Source of the DNA: Clostridia bacterium
GTDB lineage: Bacteria > Bacillota > Clostridia > Christensenellales > Borkfalkiaceae
Length of the DNA: 34,191 nucleotides
Reading direction: 5' to 3'
NCBI GenBank assembly: GCA_017398825.1
Contig: JAFQEV010000029.1
Coordinates: forward strand, 1 to 34,191
The notes beneath the pieces were generated by a model. That model was not told where the DNA came from. It did no database searches and saw nothing but the letters and a program-made list of their open reading frames with translations. Positions 16,731 through 25,099 of this stretch are shown here, in pieces. The translations under genes and the position numbers were made by a program. Numbering within the stretch: the stretch's first letter is position 1; each line of letters starts with the position of its first letter.

Positions 16731-16940
16731 ATGTATAAAAGAATTAGAGATTTGCGTGAAGATTTAGATTTAAATCAAACAAAGATTGCTAAAATGCTTG
16801 GTATGTCACAAACGGGATATTCTAAGTATGAGACGGGGGAAAACGATATTCCAACGTCCGTTTTAATTAAGCTTTCAAGATTTTATAACGTGAGTATTGA
16901 TTATTTGCTTGGCGAGAGCAACGTTAAAGAAAGAAGATAA
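16731..16940 (+). CDS. Small XRE-family (Cro/CI-like) regulator
   Basis: The 69-residue protein is a single helix-turn-helix domain: IRDLREDLDLNQTKIAKMLGMSQTGYSKYETGENDIPTS, ending in FYNVSIDYLLGES. It has no sensor or dimerisation domain, so it probably binds DNA as a small dimer. GGAG six bases before ATG 16731 sets the start. It is preceded by structured element B, which may control its translation, and forms a single-gene unit closed by a terminator. No phage genes lie nearby, so the target is unknown; autoregulation is common for this type. Confidence 0.88.
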   Translation: MYKRIRDLREDLDLNQTKIAKMLGMSQTGYSKYETGENDIPTSVLIKLSRFYNVSIDYLLGESNVKERR

Positions 16941-16951
16941 TTTTTTTCAAT

Positions 16952-16984
16952 AAAAAAAGGAGTGTAGCGATACACTCCTTTTAA
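16952..16984. terminator. Bidirectional terminator between XRE and P-type ATPase genes
   Basis: GGAGTGT-AGCGAT-ACACTCC is flanked by A7 on one side and TTTT on the other, so it works on both strands. Confidence 0.85.
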
Positions 16985-16985
16985 A

Positions 16986-19538
16986 TTATTCATCCTTTTT
17001 AGCCTTTCTAAACGATGAGAAGAGCAATTTGTTGAGATTGCTGAGCGGTTCGTTGAGAAGTAGGTTGAGTTCGATAATTGCAAGTAATATAAGGGGATAC
17101 TCCCAGTTGTCCATCGTGAGAGGGAAGAGTGAGGTAAGACCAAAGAAATTATCGATATGCAAGGTTGCCGACGTGTCGAGGAGGAATATCACCCAAACCG
17201 TCATTACGGCAATTACTATACCTATGATTATAACTCTTAGCGCATTATAGGGTTTACATACCTTGTGCAGATATACAACACCGCCGAGCGTAAACGCAAC
17301 TACTTGCATTGTCATAGTAAACTCTTCACTTGGGAATATACCAAACAAACTTATAAGCTTAATGATATATAAGTTCATAAGCAAGATTAAAGCACCGGGG
17401 ATAGCGTTGGAGAATATAGTCGTTAGGAAATCGCCTTCAACTCGCTTTTCGTTAGGTTGTAGCGATAAAGCCAAAGAGGCAAAGCCTATAACGAACAGCT
17501 CGAGCATTGTGAGATGCTTTGTTTCGAAGGGGAAGGGGTTCATCGTTGCAATCGATATAAAGGCAAGTAACGCCGTAAATATAGTCTTCATAAGGAAGAG
17601 TGACGCCGATTGCTGAATGTTGTTGATAACTCGCCTACCTTCAGCAACTACTTTAGGCATAGAGTTGAAGTTGTTATCCGCAAGTACGATGTGGGCAACG
17701 CTCTTTGCAGCGTCAGCTCCCGTAGCAACGGTGATAGAGCAGTCCGCCTCACGCATTGCGAGGATATCGTTAACGCCGTCACCCGTCATTGCAACGGTAT
17801 GACCACCCATCTTAAGCGCTTTTACAAGCACGCATTTTTGGTCGGGGGTAACTCTGCCAAACACCGTGTATTTATCGGCGATTGACGCAACTTCTTTATC
17901 GGAAAGCCCCTCAAGACTTATCCAGTTAGACGCATTTTCTATTCCCGCTCTCTTTGCAATCTCTGAAACGGTTATGGGATTATCACCGGAAATTACTTTA
18001 ATTCCTACGGAATTATCTTTAAACCATTTAATAGTTTCGATAGCCTCGGGTCTGATGTTATCGCTCAAAACGATAAGTGCGATAGGCTTTAAAGACGAGG
18101 GGAGTTCACCCTTAGCGGTGATTTGTGCGGACGAGTGCGCAAGGAGCAATACTCTGTTTCCGTGATTGATATAGTGGTCCATTTGTTCGCGTATAAAGGG
18201 CGTGAGTTCTTTAAGAACGAACTCGGGCGCGCCTATCGCGTAAGTTCCCATCTCGGAGAACGTTACCGCGCTGTATTTTCTCGCGGAAGAGAAGGGAATT
18301 GTTTTAACTACGGTAAAGTTTGCGTTAGATTGATAGTGTGCTCTAAGCGCAGCGGAGGTAGCGTTGTTATCGCTGAATACACTTTGCATAGTTCCTATAA
18401 TATCGGATAGTGAATAGGGGTGGCGTTCGGAAATAATTATATCCTTAATTACCTCCATTCTGCCGTCGGTTATCGTTCCCGTTTTATCAAGGCACAAAAC
18501 GTCAACGCGCGCAAGCATTTCCAAAGAGAACATATCTTGAACTAAAGTGTTTCTCTTATATAGCCTTATAACGCCGAGCGAAAGGGCAATGGTAGTTAAA
18601 AGTATCAAACCTGCAGGTATCATACCGAGCACAACCGCGCCGGTACGCGTAACAACGAAGTGTTGAATGTTTTTAAACGTTTCGCCAAGTATGGGGTTTT
18701 TGTAGTTAACAAGCCCTATACCAACTGCAATAGGAACGATTATCAAGCCTACGATTTTAACTATCCAAGTAAGAGTTCCCATAAGCTCGCTGTTGGGCTT
18801 TTTGTGTTTTTTAGCCTTTTCAGTAAGCTTTTGAACGTAACACTCTTCGGCAACCTTATCCGCTTTTGCGGTTAATGCACCGCTCGTTACAAAGCTACCT
18901 GCAAGCAAAACGTCACCCGCGCGCTTTTTAATGGCAACTGATTCACCCGTAAGCAAGGATTCGTTTACCTCGGCATAACCGTCAAGAACAACGCCGTCAA
19001 CGGGGATTTGATTGCCGGAAACAATCTTAAAGACGTCGTCAAGCACCAAGTCCTTAGTGGAAATCTCGTATTCTTGACCGTTTCTAATAACCGTTGTGAT
19101 AGGCGCTTGTAAAATTGATAGCTTTTCAATCGAAAGCTTAGCCCTTATCTCTTGGAAAATACCGATTATAAGGTTTAGCGCAAACGGAATTATAAAGGTA
19201 AAGTTACCTATTTCCGCACGAACGATTGAGTATGCAACTATAACAATCGCGCACAGCAAGTTAAAAAACGTAAAGGTATTGCCAAATATTATCGCAGGGA
19301 TAGATTTGGAGTTGCGAGCTTTTACGTTGTTGGTAAGCCCCGTTGCAACCCTGTCCTCAACCTGTTCGTTGGAAAGACCGAAATCTAAACTTACGTCATG
19401 GCGCTTAGCGTCACGCTGTAAAATCTTTTTTACCTTCTTTTTAGGAACGGGGTTGGGCTGTAAAACTACCGCGGGCTTAGTATCCTTTGGCTCTTCGGTA
19501 GGGTTATTCGCCTGTTTTTTAGTCGTTGTTTTTTTCAT
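16986..19538 (-). CDS. P-type cation ATPase, CtpE-like
   Basis: The 850-residue protein has the P-type core: TGES in the actuator domain (197-200), the phosphorylated aspartate Asp351 in DKTGTITDG, the hinge GDGVNDILAMREADCS, and about ten membrane segments. The M4 region GMIPAGLILLTTIALSLGVIRL resembles the CtpE group (calcium uptake in mycobacteria, from my memory of the family), but the ion-binding PEGL of calcium pumps reads PAGL (308-311). There is no N-terminal metal-binding domain, only a Lys-rich tail. The transported ion is therefore uncertain. The gene has its own promoter and a 65-nt structured leader. It is a single-gene unit, separate from the zinc system that starts on the other strand. 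Confidence 0.88.
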   Translation of the reverse strand: MKKTTTKKQANNPTEEPKDTKPAVVLQPNPVPKKKVKKILQRDAKRHDVSLDFGLSNEQVEDRVATGLTNNVKARNSKSIPAIIFGNTFTFFNLLCAIVIVAYSIVRAEIGNFTFIIPFALNLIIGIFQEIRAKLSIEKLSILQAPITTVIRNGQEYEISTKDLVLDDVFKIVSGNQIPVDGVVLDGYAEVNESLLTGESVAIKKRAGDVLLAGSFVTSGALTAKADKVAEECYVQKLTEKAKKHKKPNSELMGTLTWIVKIVGLIIVPIAVGIGLVNYKNPILGETFKNIQHFVVTRTGAVVLGMIPAGLILLTTIALSLGVIRLYKRNTLVQDMFSLEMLARVDVLCLDKTGTITDGRMEVIKDIIISERHPYSLSDIIGTMQSVFSDNNATSAALRAHYQSNANFTVVKTIPFSSARKYSAVTFSEMGTYAIGAPEFVLKELTPFIREQMDHYINHGNRVLLLAHSSAQITAKGELPSSLKPIALIVLSDNIRPEAIETIKWFKDNSVGIKVISGDNPITVSEIAKRAGIENASNWISLEGLSDKEVASIADKYTVFGRVTPDQKCVLVKALKMGGHTVAMTGDGVNDILAMREADCSITVATGADAAKSVAHIVLADNNFNSMPKVVAEGRRVINNIQQSASLFLMKTIFTALLAFISIATMNPFPFETKHLTMLELFVIGFASLALSLQPNEKRVEGDFLTTIFSNAIPGALILLMNLYIIKLISLFGIFPSEEFTMTMQVVAFTLGGVVYLHKVCKPYNALRVIIIGIVIAVMTVWVIFLLDTSATLHIDNFFGLTSLFPLTMDNWEYPLILLAIIELNLLLNEPLSNLNKLLFSSFRKAKKDE

Positions 19539-19540
19539 AC

Positions 19541-19604
19541 TTCACCATAAACCGCCTTGTAGGTCGCCTATTTTACGGCTCTTTTTAAGCGGTGTTTCAC
19601 TTTA
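19541..19604 (-). promoter_or_regulatory. Structured leader of the P-type ATPase gene
   Basis: On the - strand the leader holds ACCGCTT pairing with AAGGCGGT (one bulge), enclosing GCC…GGC, and ends at GTGAAG before the ATG. It is compact enough for a small regulatory hairpin; I recognise no known riboswitch class. Confidence 0.35.
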
Positions 19605-19610
19605 TTTATG

Positions 19611-19639
19611 ATTTTAACATAAATAAAAGCATATTTCAA
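19611..19639 (-). promoter_or_regulatory. Promoter of the CtpE-like ATPase gene
   Basis: On the - strand, TTGAAA (19639-19634) and TAAAAT (19616-19611) are exactly 17 bp apart. Confidence 0.75.
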
Positions 19640-19699
19640 CGCTTTTTTGCTTTTTCTTTTGAAAAGGGTGAAATTTTTATATAAATTTCATAAAAGTAA

Positions 19700-19728
19700 T
19701 TGACAACGCCTGTTTTGAATATTATAAT
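19700..19728 (+). promoter_or_regulatory. Consensus promoter of the arsR-zntA operon
   Basis: A perfect TTGACA (19700-19705) and TATAAT (19723-19728) are 17 bp apart. Such a strong promoter fits a gene kept off by a repressor. Confidence 0.9.
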
Positions 19729-19747
19729 ATGAATATATTTTCATATT
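19726..19747. promoter_or_regulatory. ArsR/SmtB-type operator
   Basis: AATATGAA-TATATT-TTCATATT is a perfect 8+6+8 palindrome overlapping the -10 and the start site. It matches the TGAA/TTCA half-site pattern of zinc-sensing ArsR repressors, so the downstream repressor probably binds here. Confidence 0.82.
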
Positions 19748-19763
19748 CTCATAAAGGTGTAAA

Positions 19764-20066
19764 ATGGAAGAAAAGATTAAAAAGTTAGGAGAAAGCGAGA
19801 TAAACGAGTTGGTGTCAGACTACAAGGCGTTAGGTGACGCTGGTAGACTAAAGATAATACTTTATCTTCTCGGAGGGAAAAAGAGTGTTGGCGAGATTGC
19901 AAAGGCGTGCTGTAGTTCTCAATCTGCAACTTCTCACGCTTTGAGGATTTTAAAAGACGCCCGCATTTTAAAAGCTGAAAAAAACGGCAACGTAAATTAC
20001 TATTATCTTGCCGATGAGCACGTTAAAACGATAATCGAAACGTCGATAGAGCATCTTGACTGCTAA
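19764..20066 (+). CDS. Zinc-responsive ArsR/SmtB-family repressor
   Basis: The 100-residue winged-helix repressor has its recognition helix in SSQSATSHALRILKDARILK. The metal site is on the last helix: Asp84-x-His86-x10-His97-x2-Cys100, the alpha-5 pattern of zinc sensors (DxH-x10-HxxE/H) with the final ligand changed to Cys. The positions match those of CzrA. Zinc (or cadmium, given the Cys) should release it from the palindrome over its own promoter and switch on the efflux pump that starts 10 bases after the stop. The alpha-3 site of the cadmium sensor type is not evident, although there is a CC pair at 49-50. AAGGTG precedes ATG 19764. Confidence 0.92.
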   Translation: MEEKIKKLGESEINELVSDYKALGDAGRLKIILYLLGGKKSVGEIAKACCSSQSATSHALRILKDARILKAEKNGNVNYYYLADEHVKTIIETSIEHLDC

Positions 20067-20076
20067 GGAGGGCTTA

Positions 20077-22356
20077 ATGAGTAACGAAAGAACTTTAATT
20101 AAAATAAACTCGGAAGTTCCAAGTGATAAGCTTAAAGAGATTTTATCAAAAATAAACGCATTTGAGGGCGTAATATCTGCAAAAGTTAAGGATAACTTAT
20201 TGCAATATGAACTTTCCGAATGGGCAAGTGATTACGATATAATGGTTCAAATAATCAATGCGTTTGAAGAGAGTGGATATGACGTTGAGCCATTATTCGA
20301 GGGTGGTGAAGAGGTCGCTGATGCAGTTTCCCCCTCTCACGAACGTCACGAGCACCATGAACACGAGCATTGCGAGCACGAACAACATGAAGACGGCGAT
20401 GAGGAATGCCACGGGCATTGCGATTGTGAGCACGAACACCACCACGCAGTTTCTTGTGGGTGTGGGTATGACTACGGATCTTCCGTAGAAGATCTATCAA
20501 ATAGCAAGGAAAGAAAAATAAAGCTCATAGAGCTTTCAATTTCCTTAATTATAATGATTGTAGGCGTAATTTTGAGCAAGATAGAAAGAACGGCAGGGTT
20601 TTCAAATTACGTTTTGGTAATAGCTTACGCTGTAGCTGGTTACAATGCAATAATCGGCGGTATCGTTGGAATATTCAAGCGCAAGCCGTTTAACGAAAAT
20701 ACGCTTATGACGATTTCCTCGATTTCCGCAATCATTTTAGGCGAAACGCTCGAGGCGGTTGGAATAATGCTTTTATTCCAAGTTGGCGAGTTGTTTGAGC
20801 ACACGGCGTTATCAAGTGCGGATAAAATTATAAACGAATTAAAATCGTTTAAAGAAGAAAAGGTTTCAGTTATAGGCGAGGGAGGAATTGAAAAGAAAGT
20901 TCTCCCTGAAAGTGTTTCAGTTGGCGACTTAATAGTGTTGCGACCCGGTGAAAAGAACGTTTTAGACGGCGTTATCGAAAGTGGTTCTTCTTCGTTTGAC
21001 ACAATGGTTATAACGGGAGAGAGCGCGTATAGAGATTTGCAAGAGGGCGATATGGTTTTAGGCGGTTTCATTGCAATCGACGGTAGCGTAAAGTTAAGAG
21101 TTACAAAATCTTATAGTGAAAGTGCCGTTAACACCATTGCTAAAACGATTGAAGAGTGCGCTAAGAATAAATCCAAGTCGGAAAAGTTCTTAGATAAATT
21201 TTCAAAGTGGTACACTCCGCTCGTAGTTGCTATTGCTCTTATTGTAGCTTTTATATTCCCGATATTTTCAAGTAGCTACGGAGCAGGTCTTGCCGTTTGG
21301 GGAAAACGCGCGGTAATGATACTTTGCGTATCCTGCCCGTGCTCAATTTTAGTTTCAGTTCCCTTAGCGTATTTCATAGGCGTTGCGAACTCCGCAAAGA
21401 ACGGCGTTATAATAAAGAGCAGTTTATCCCTTGAACAATTATCCACGGCGAGCGTTGTTGCGTTTGATAAAACCGGAACGCTAACCGAAGGTGTTTTAAA
21501 AGTTTCAAAAATCGTATCCGTAAAGAAATATCAAGGAAAGGTTTTACAGCTTGTAAATGCTTGCGAAAAGTATTCTAATCACCCTATAGCCTTAGCAATT
21601 AGAAAAAAGGCAGGCGTTTCAGCTCTTGAAATAACCGAGTACAAAGAGTATGCTGGAAAGGGCGTTTCTTGCACGTGTGACGGTAAAACTTTACTTGCTG
21701 GCAACGAGCGTTTTTTAAACGAAAACGGAGTAAAGGTTACGTTGAATGAAAGTTTAGGCATTAAGCTTTTCCTTGCGGTTGACGGGGAATACGCCGGCGC
21801 TGTAATTTTAAACGATACGCTCAGAAGAACCGCGCGCGGTATGATATTAGAGCTTAAAGATTTAGGCGTATCTAAAACCGTAATGCTAACGGGCGATAAT
21901 AAAGCCGAGGCAAGTGCGGTTAAAGAAGAACTTGGCATCGATAGCGTTAGAGCGGAACTGTTGCCTGAGGATAAAGTATCTCGCCTTGAAAAAATCATAG
22001 CAAAAAGCGATGGAACCGTTGTGTATTTAGGCGACGGCGTTAACGATTCCCCAGTATTAAAGCTCGCTGACGTAGGCATTGCAATGGGAAACGGGTTGGA
22101 CGTTGCAATCGAGAGTGCAGACGCAGTTTTAACTACCGGCGATTTATCCAAAATCCCATATATCGTAAGGCTTGCAAAGAGAACGTCAAGCATAGTAAAG
22201 CAAAATCTATACGGCTCGATTATAATTAAATTCTTAATTATGGCGCTGTCGGTAACGGGTGTTGTATCAAGCTTGTGGTTCGCTATCGCTGGCGACGTTG
22301 GCTTGCTTATCGTCACTATATTCAATTCACTTAGAAATAAGTTTAAAGCATCGTAA
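20077..22356 (+). CDS. Zn/Cd/Pb-exporting P1B-type ATPase, ZntA/CadA-like
   Basis: ATG 20077 with AAGGAGG five bases upstream is chosen over an in-frame TTG at 20056. The 759-residue pump has a degenerate N-terminal metal-binding domain without CxxC, then a His/Cys/Glu-rich stretch (about 88-130), then the pump core: CPC in the metal-binding membrane helix (420-422), Asp464 in DKTGTLTEG, SNHP in the nucleotide domain and GDGVNDSPVLKLADVG. Lys in IIIKFLIM and Asp in GDVGLLIVTIFNSLR match the zinc-pump residues of the last helices. It exports soft divalent cations from the cytoplasm. It forms an operon with the ArsR repressor, which should derepress it under zinc or cadmium stress. Confidence 0.93.
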   Translation: MSNERTLIKINSEVPSDKLKEILSKINAFEGVISAKVKDNLLQYELSEWASDYDIMVQIINAFEESGYDVEPLFEGGEEVADAVSPSHERHEHHEHEHCEHEQHEDGDEECHGHCDCEHEHHHAVSCGCGYDYGSSVEDLSNSKERKIKLIELSISLIIMIVGVILSKIERTAGFSNYVLVIAYAVAGYNAIIGGIVGIFKRKPFNENTLMTISSISAIILGETLEAVGIMLLFQVGELFEHTALSSADKIINELKSFKEEKVSVIGEGGIEKKVLPESVSVGDLIVLRPGEKNVLDGVIESGSSSFDTMVITGESAYRDLQEGDMVLGGFIAIDGSVKLRVTKSYSESAVNTIAKTIEECAKNKSKSEKFLDKFSKWYTPLVVAIALIVAFIFPIFSSSYGAGLAVWGKRAVMILCVSCPCSILVSVPLAYFIGVANSAKNGVIIKSSLSLEQLSTASVVAFDKTGTLTEGVLKVSKIVSVKKYQGKVLQLVNACEKYSNHPIALAIRKKAGVSALEITEYKEYAGKGVSCTCDGKTLLAGNERFLNENGVKVTLNESLGIKLFLAVDGEYAGAVILNDTLRRTARGMILELKDLGVSKTVMLTGDNKAEASAVKEELGIDSVRAELLPEDKVSRLEKIIAKSDGTVVYLGDGVNDSPVLKLADVGIAMGNGLDVAIESADAVLTTGDLSKIPYIVRLAKRTSSIVKQNLYGSIIIKFLIMALSVTGVVSSLWFAIAGDVGLLIVTIFNSLRNKFKAS

Positions 22357-22384
22357 AAAAACGCACCCACTTGGGTGCGTTTTA
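22355..22384. terminator. Bidirectional terminator after the zinc ATPase gene
   Basis: ACGCACCC-ACTT-GGGTGCGT has an A7 run upstream and TTT downstream; it is shared with the convergent TSCPD gene. Confidence 0.83.
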
Positions 22385-22392
22385 AATTTAAC

Positions 22393-22638
22393 TTATTGAT
22401 TTTCGAGATGCTTTTTGAGCGCTTTTGAAAGCTGGTCGGGGCAGGACGTGCCGTTCCTACATTTAATACCCTCGAGCAAGGGGATAATCTCCTCGATTTT
22501 TCTTCCCTCAACGAGCTTTGCAATTCCTTGAAGATTGCCCATGCAACCTCCGATAAACTTAACTCCTTTAACAACGCCGTTATCAACGTCGTACATAATT
22601 TGCCTGCTACAAGTTCCGTGTGTGTTATAAGTATGCAT
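22393..22638 (-). CDS. TSCPD-domain protein
   Basis: The 81-residue protein shows the signature of this short family: THGTCSRQI near the N-terminus, GGCMGNLQGI in the middle and CRNGTSCPDQL near the C-terminus. The conserved cysteines suggest metal or nucleotide-related chemistry; the same domain occurs at the end of some ribonucleotide reductases, but the function of stand-alone members is unknown to me. AAGGAG precedes the ATG. The DUF4364 gene lies 25 bases upstream on the same strand, so they probably share a promoter. Confidence 0.85.
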   Translation of the reverse strand: MHTYNTHGTCSRQIMYDVDNGVVKGVKFIGGCMGNLQGIAKLVEGRKIEEIIPLLEGIKCRNGTSCPDQLSKALKKHLENQ

Positions 22639-22663
22639 ATTTCTCCTTTGTAAGCGTGTAATT

Positions 22664-23188
22664 TTAGTCTACTAAATGGTCGTATAAAAGGGCGTAAACG
22701 TTACCGGCCTTTTCTTCCCACTTTTTATAGATGTTTTTAGCGGTTTGGCGGTTGGGAACGTTAAATTTAAGTTCGAGTAGTGGTTGCCCCATATCGTTTA
22801 TCTTAAGATAAACGGTGTAGGTGGAATCCTTATTCATATAGTAATCGGCAGAACAGTCTTGCTTTCTGCGATAGTGCGCTCTGTTCTTTTTAACGAACTC
22901 CGCAATCGCCTCCCTTTGAGAAGAGGGGATTTTAACGTAGAATTCCGCCAAGCAATATCTCCCTTCGGGAGTTATTGAGTAGAGGGGTTCGCCGTACTCG
23001 GAAACGTTATAGATAAACCCTTCGTCAAGGAGCTTATTGATAATGGGCTTACTGTCCATATAACTTATCCAGTCGTTCGACGAACAGCACATATCAATAA
23101 CGGTGTTTTCGGACAAGGGGCACTCCATCTTGTCAAAAACGAACAATAATATTAACTTTGTAATGAAAGTTTCGCCTTTGACGAGCAT
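22664..23188 (-). CDS. DUF4364 winged-helix protein
   Basis: The start at 23188 is chosen because GGAGG lies eight to nine bases upstream; a longer frame to 23272 runs back over the promoter. The 174-residue product begins with a helical segment (TKLILLFVFDKMECPLSENTVIDMC), then KPIINKLLDEGFIYNVSEYGEPLYSITPEGRYCL, which has the pattern of a winged-helix DNA-binding unit. The C-terminal half is an alpha/beta domain. I recall DUF4364 as common in Clostridia and without known function. It is divergent from the operon starting at 23350. Confidence 0.82.
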   Translation of the reverse strand: MLVKGETFITKLILLFVFDKMECPLSENTVIDMCCSSNDWISYMDSKPIINKLLDEGFIYNVSEYGEPLYSITPEGRYCLAEFYVKIPSSQREAIAEFVKKNRAHYRRKQDCSADYYMNKDSTYTVYLKINDMGQPLLELKFNVPNRQTAKNIYKKWEEKAGNVYALLYDHLVD

Positions 23189-23231
23189 TCTTTGTCCTCC
23201 GTAAACCAAATTATAAAGACGTGTATTTATG

Positions 23232-23260
23232 ATTATACATAAAATGAAATTAAAATGCAA
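23232..23260 (-). promoter_or_regulatory. Promoter of the DUF4364-TSCPD pair
   Basis: On the - strand, TTGCAT (23260-23255) and TATAAT (23237-23232) are 17 bp apart. Confidence 0.75.
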
Positions 23261-23277
23261 GACTTTTTGCAAAAATC

Positions 23278-23306
23278 TTGATACCTATAAAAATTTATGC
23301 TATAAT
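23278..23306 (+). promoter_or_regulatory. Promoter of the 23350-26214 operon
   Basis: TTGATA (23278-23283) and TATAAT (23301-23306) are 17 bp apart and divergent from the preceding promoter, with the two -35 boxes 17 bp from each other. Confidence 0.75.
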
Positions 23307-23349
23307 AATTACGATAAAAATCGTAATATACGGCAAAGTATGGTGAATT

Positions 23350-24144
23350 ATGAGAACGAGAGAAGAATCACTTAATAATTTTATAAAACTCGTTGACGAG
23401 CTTATAGGTTCAAGGTATCTTTTTGCTAACTCTAAAATCTTTGAGGTTATAACTGCAATCAACTCCTCAAAACTCCTTAGCGATACCTTTAATTATTTTA
23501 TAGACGGGTATGATTTCCAGTCCGCTTTGATTGACGCGTTCTTGCAAAGGGGCGAGGAGAAGTATTTTATTCTCCCTGAAAAGAATACTGACGTTTTGGC
23601 GTTCGTATACTCGCTTTTACGTGAAATCAACTATAAAAATCTTCAGCTTACCGACCTTCTCGATTATTTTGACGCGCACAAGAATTACGACGTTGCGTAC
23701 TCTAATTTTGCAAACGTAGTTTTACTTCCGTTTAAATCCTACATTTATCAAATCGGCATGCAAATGATAAATTCCACTCAAACGAGAGAGGAGGCGCTTG
23801 CAACCCAAAAGCCCGTTGAGGAAGAACCTTTAGGTTATACTGAAACTGAAAAACTTGTAGAGGACGCGGTTGAAAAGGTTAACGGCTATGAAAATTCTTT
23901 AGCAACGCTCGTTAGGCTTTTAGACCTTGAAAGGCTTTCGGTAAACGACAGTAGGTTATCGCAGGCTGATGCGTCTGAAATTATGTATATAATCGACCTT
24001 TTCGAAGAAAAGATTAGGGAAAAGGATAAGGAAAAGATAAAACTTATCTACCTTGCATACCTTTACGCAATAAGGCCGTTCAAAAAGCTCAACAGCAACA
24101 TTAAAAGAATTACTGAAGTATTAATTGAGGAAGAAGTTATCTAA
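23350..24144 (+). CDS. Helical protein of unknown function
   Basis: The 264-residue protein has no signal peptide, membrane segment or cysteine cluster. It seems almost fully helical: an N-terminal domain (about 1-150) and a C-terminal domain (about 165-264) with long charged helices (DLFEEKIREKDKEKIKLIYLAYLYAIRPFKKLNSNIKR), joined by an acidic linker (KPVEEEPLGYTETE). I do not recognise it. It is the first gene of an operon with the ROK kinase, which starts two bases after its stop. Confidence 0.75.
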   Translation: MRTREESLNNFIKLVDELIGSRYLFANSKIFEVITAINSSKLLSDTFNYFIDGYDFQSALIDAFLQRGEEKYFILPEKNTDVLAFVYSLLREINYKNLQLTDLLDYFDAHKNYDVAYSNFANVVLLPFKSYIYQIGMQMINSTQTREEALATQKPVEEEPLGYTETEKLVEDAVEKVNGYENSLATLVRLLDLERLSVNDSRLSQADASEIMYIIDLFEEKIREKDKEKIKLIYLAYLYAIRPFKKLNSNIKRITEVLIEEEVI

Positions 24145-24145
24145 C

Positions 24146-25099
24146 ATGTATTACGTCGGTGTTGACATAGGCGGAACGACAATAAAGGCTGGTATCGTTG
24201 ACAGTAGTGGTGCGATACTTGCAAAGTCCGCAATAATAACTGAAAAGATTGCTCCCGAAAAGCAAATGGAAAAGGTGGGCGAACAAATACTTAAGTTGCT
24301 ACAAAGTAGCAACTTATCTTTTGATGACGTCTTAGGTATCGGCGTAGGTTGCCCGGGTGCTATCAACGGCAAGAGGGGAATAGTTGGATATTCCTCGAAT
24401 TTAAAGTGGACGGATTTTCATTTAAAAGAAACGCTTGAAAGAGTTACGGGTAAATCTGTAAGAGTTGCCAACGATGCTGACGCAGCGACGCTTGGCGAGG
24501 TAATATTCGGCGTTGCAAAAGATTATAACACCGTAATTATGCTCACGCTTGGCACGGGCGTAGGCGGCGGTATCGTAATAGACAAAAAGCTTTACGAGGG
24601 CACTAACGGCATGGTTGGCGAGCTTGGGCACATAACCCTCAGAGCAAACGGCTTGCCTTGTGGTTGTGGTAGGAAGGGTTGCTTTGAGCAATATGCATCG
24701 GCAACTGCACTCATTAGAATAACTAAAGAGGCAATGCTTAAAAATAAAAATTCAGCCTTGTGGCAAGCGGTTGATAACGACTTGGAAAAAGTTGACGGAA
24801 AAACTGCGTTCGCCTTAGCAAAACAAGGCGATAAGACGGCTATTAAGGTTGTTGACAAATACGTTTCCTATCTTTCCGAGGGGTGTTTGGACTATTGCAA
24901 CATCTTCCGCCCAGATGCTATCGTGTTTGGCGGGGGAATAAGCAAAGAGGGTAAATATCTAACTGATAAAGTAGTTGATTACTTAGAAAAATACGAGTAC
25001 GGATATAGGGGAACACCAAAGACTGCTATACTCACGGCAACTCTAAAAAACGATGCTGGTATTATAGGCGCGGCATCGCTCGTTGCGGAGGAATTTTAA
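24146..25099 (+). CDS. ROK-family glucokinase
   Basis: ATG 24146 (GAGGAAG upstream) matches the ROK N-terminus MYYVGVDIGGTTIKAG. The 317-residue protein carries the phosphate-1 motif DIGGT, the catalytic-site stretch VANDADAATLGE, LGTGVGGGIV and the zinc motif CGCGRKGC preceded by ELGH. These features fit ATP-dependent glucokinases that make glucose-6-phosphate; other hexose kinases of the family cannot be ruled out. It is coupled to the gene before it and to dtd after it (TAATG). Confidence 0.9.
   Translation: MYYVGVDIGGTTIKAGIVDSSGAILAKSAIITEKIAPEKQMEKVGEQILKLLQSSNLSFDDVLGIGVGCPGAINGKRGIVGYSSNLKWTDFHLKETLERVTGKSVRVANDADAATLGEVIFGVAKDYNTVIMLTLGTGVGGGIVIDKKLYEGTNGMVGELGHITLRANGLPCGCGRKGCFEQYASATALIRITKEAMLKNKNSALWQAVDNDLEKVDGKTAFALAKQGDKTAIKVVDKYVSYLSEGCLDYCNIFRPDAIVFGGGISKEGKYLTDKVVDYLEKYEYGYRGTPKTAILTATLKNDAGIIGAASLVAEEF

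Noticed and set aside
16731-16940. XRE gene as sign of a prophage or toxin-antitoxin system
   Set aside because: There are no phage genes, integrase, toxin partner or attachment repeats around it.
19096-19611. 171-codon open frame on the + strand opposite the CtpE-like ATPase
   Set aside because: It is antisense to a clear coding region and extends over the ATPase promoter and leader.
20338-20466. His-codon-rich stretch as a tandem repeat or CRISPR-like array
   Set aside because: The repeat comes from biased coding (His, Glu, Cys) in one open frame; there are no regular spacers.
21579-22586. 335-codon open frame on the - strand
   Set aside because: It lies antisense to the zinc ATPase and overlaps the TSCPD gene; the composition is Ser/Pro-rich, as expected for a mirror frame, and it has no ribosome binding site.
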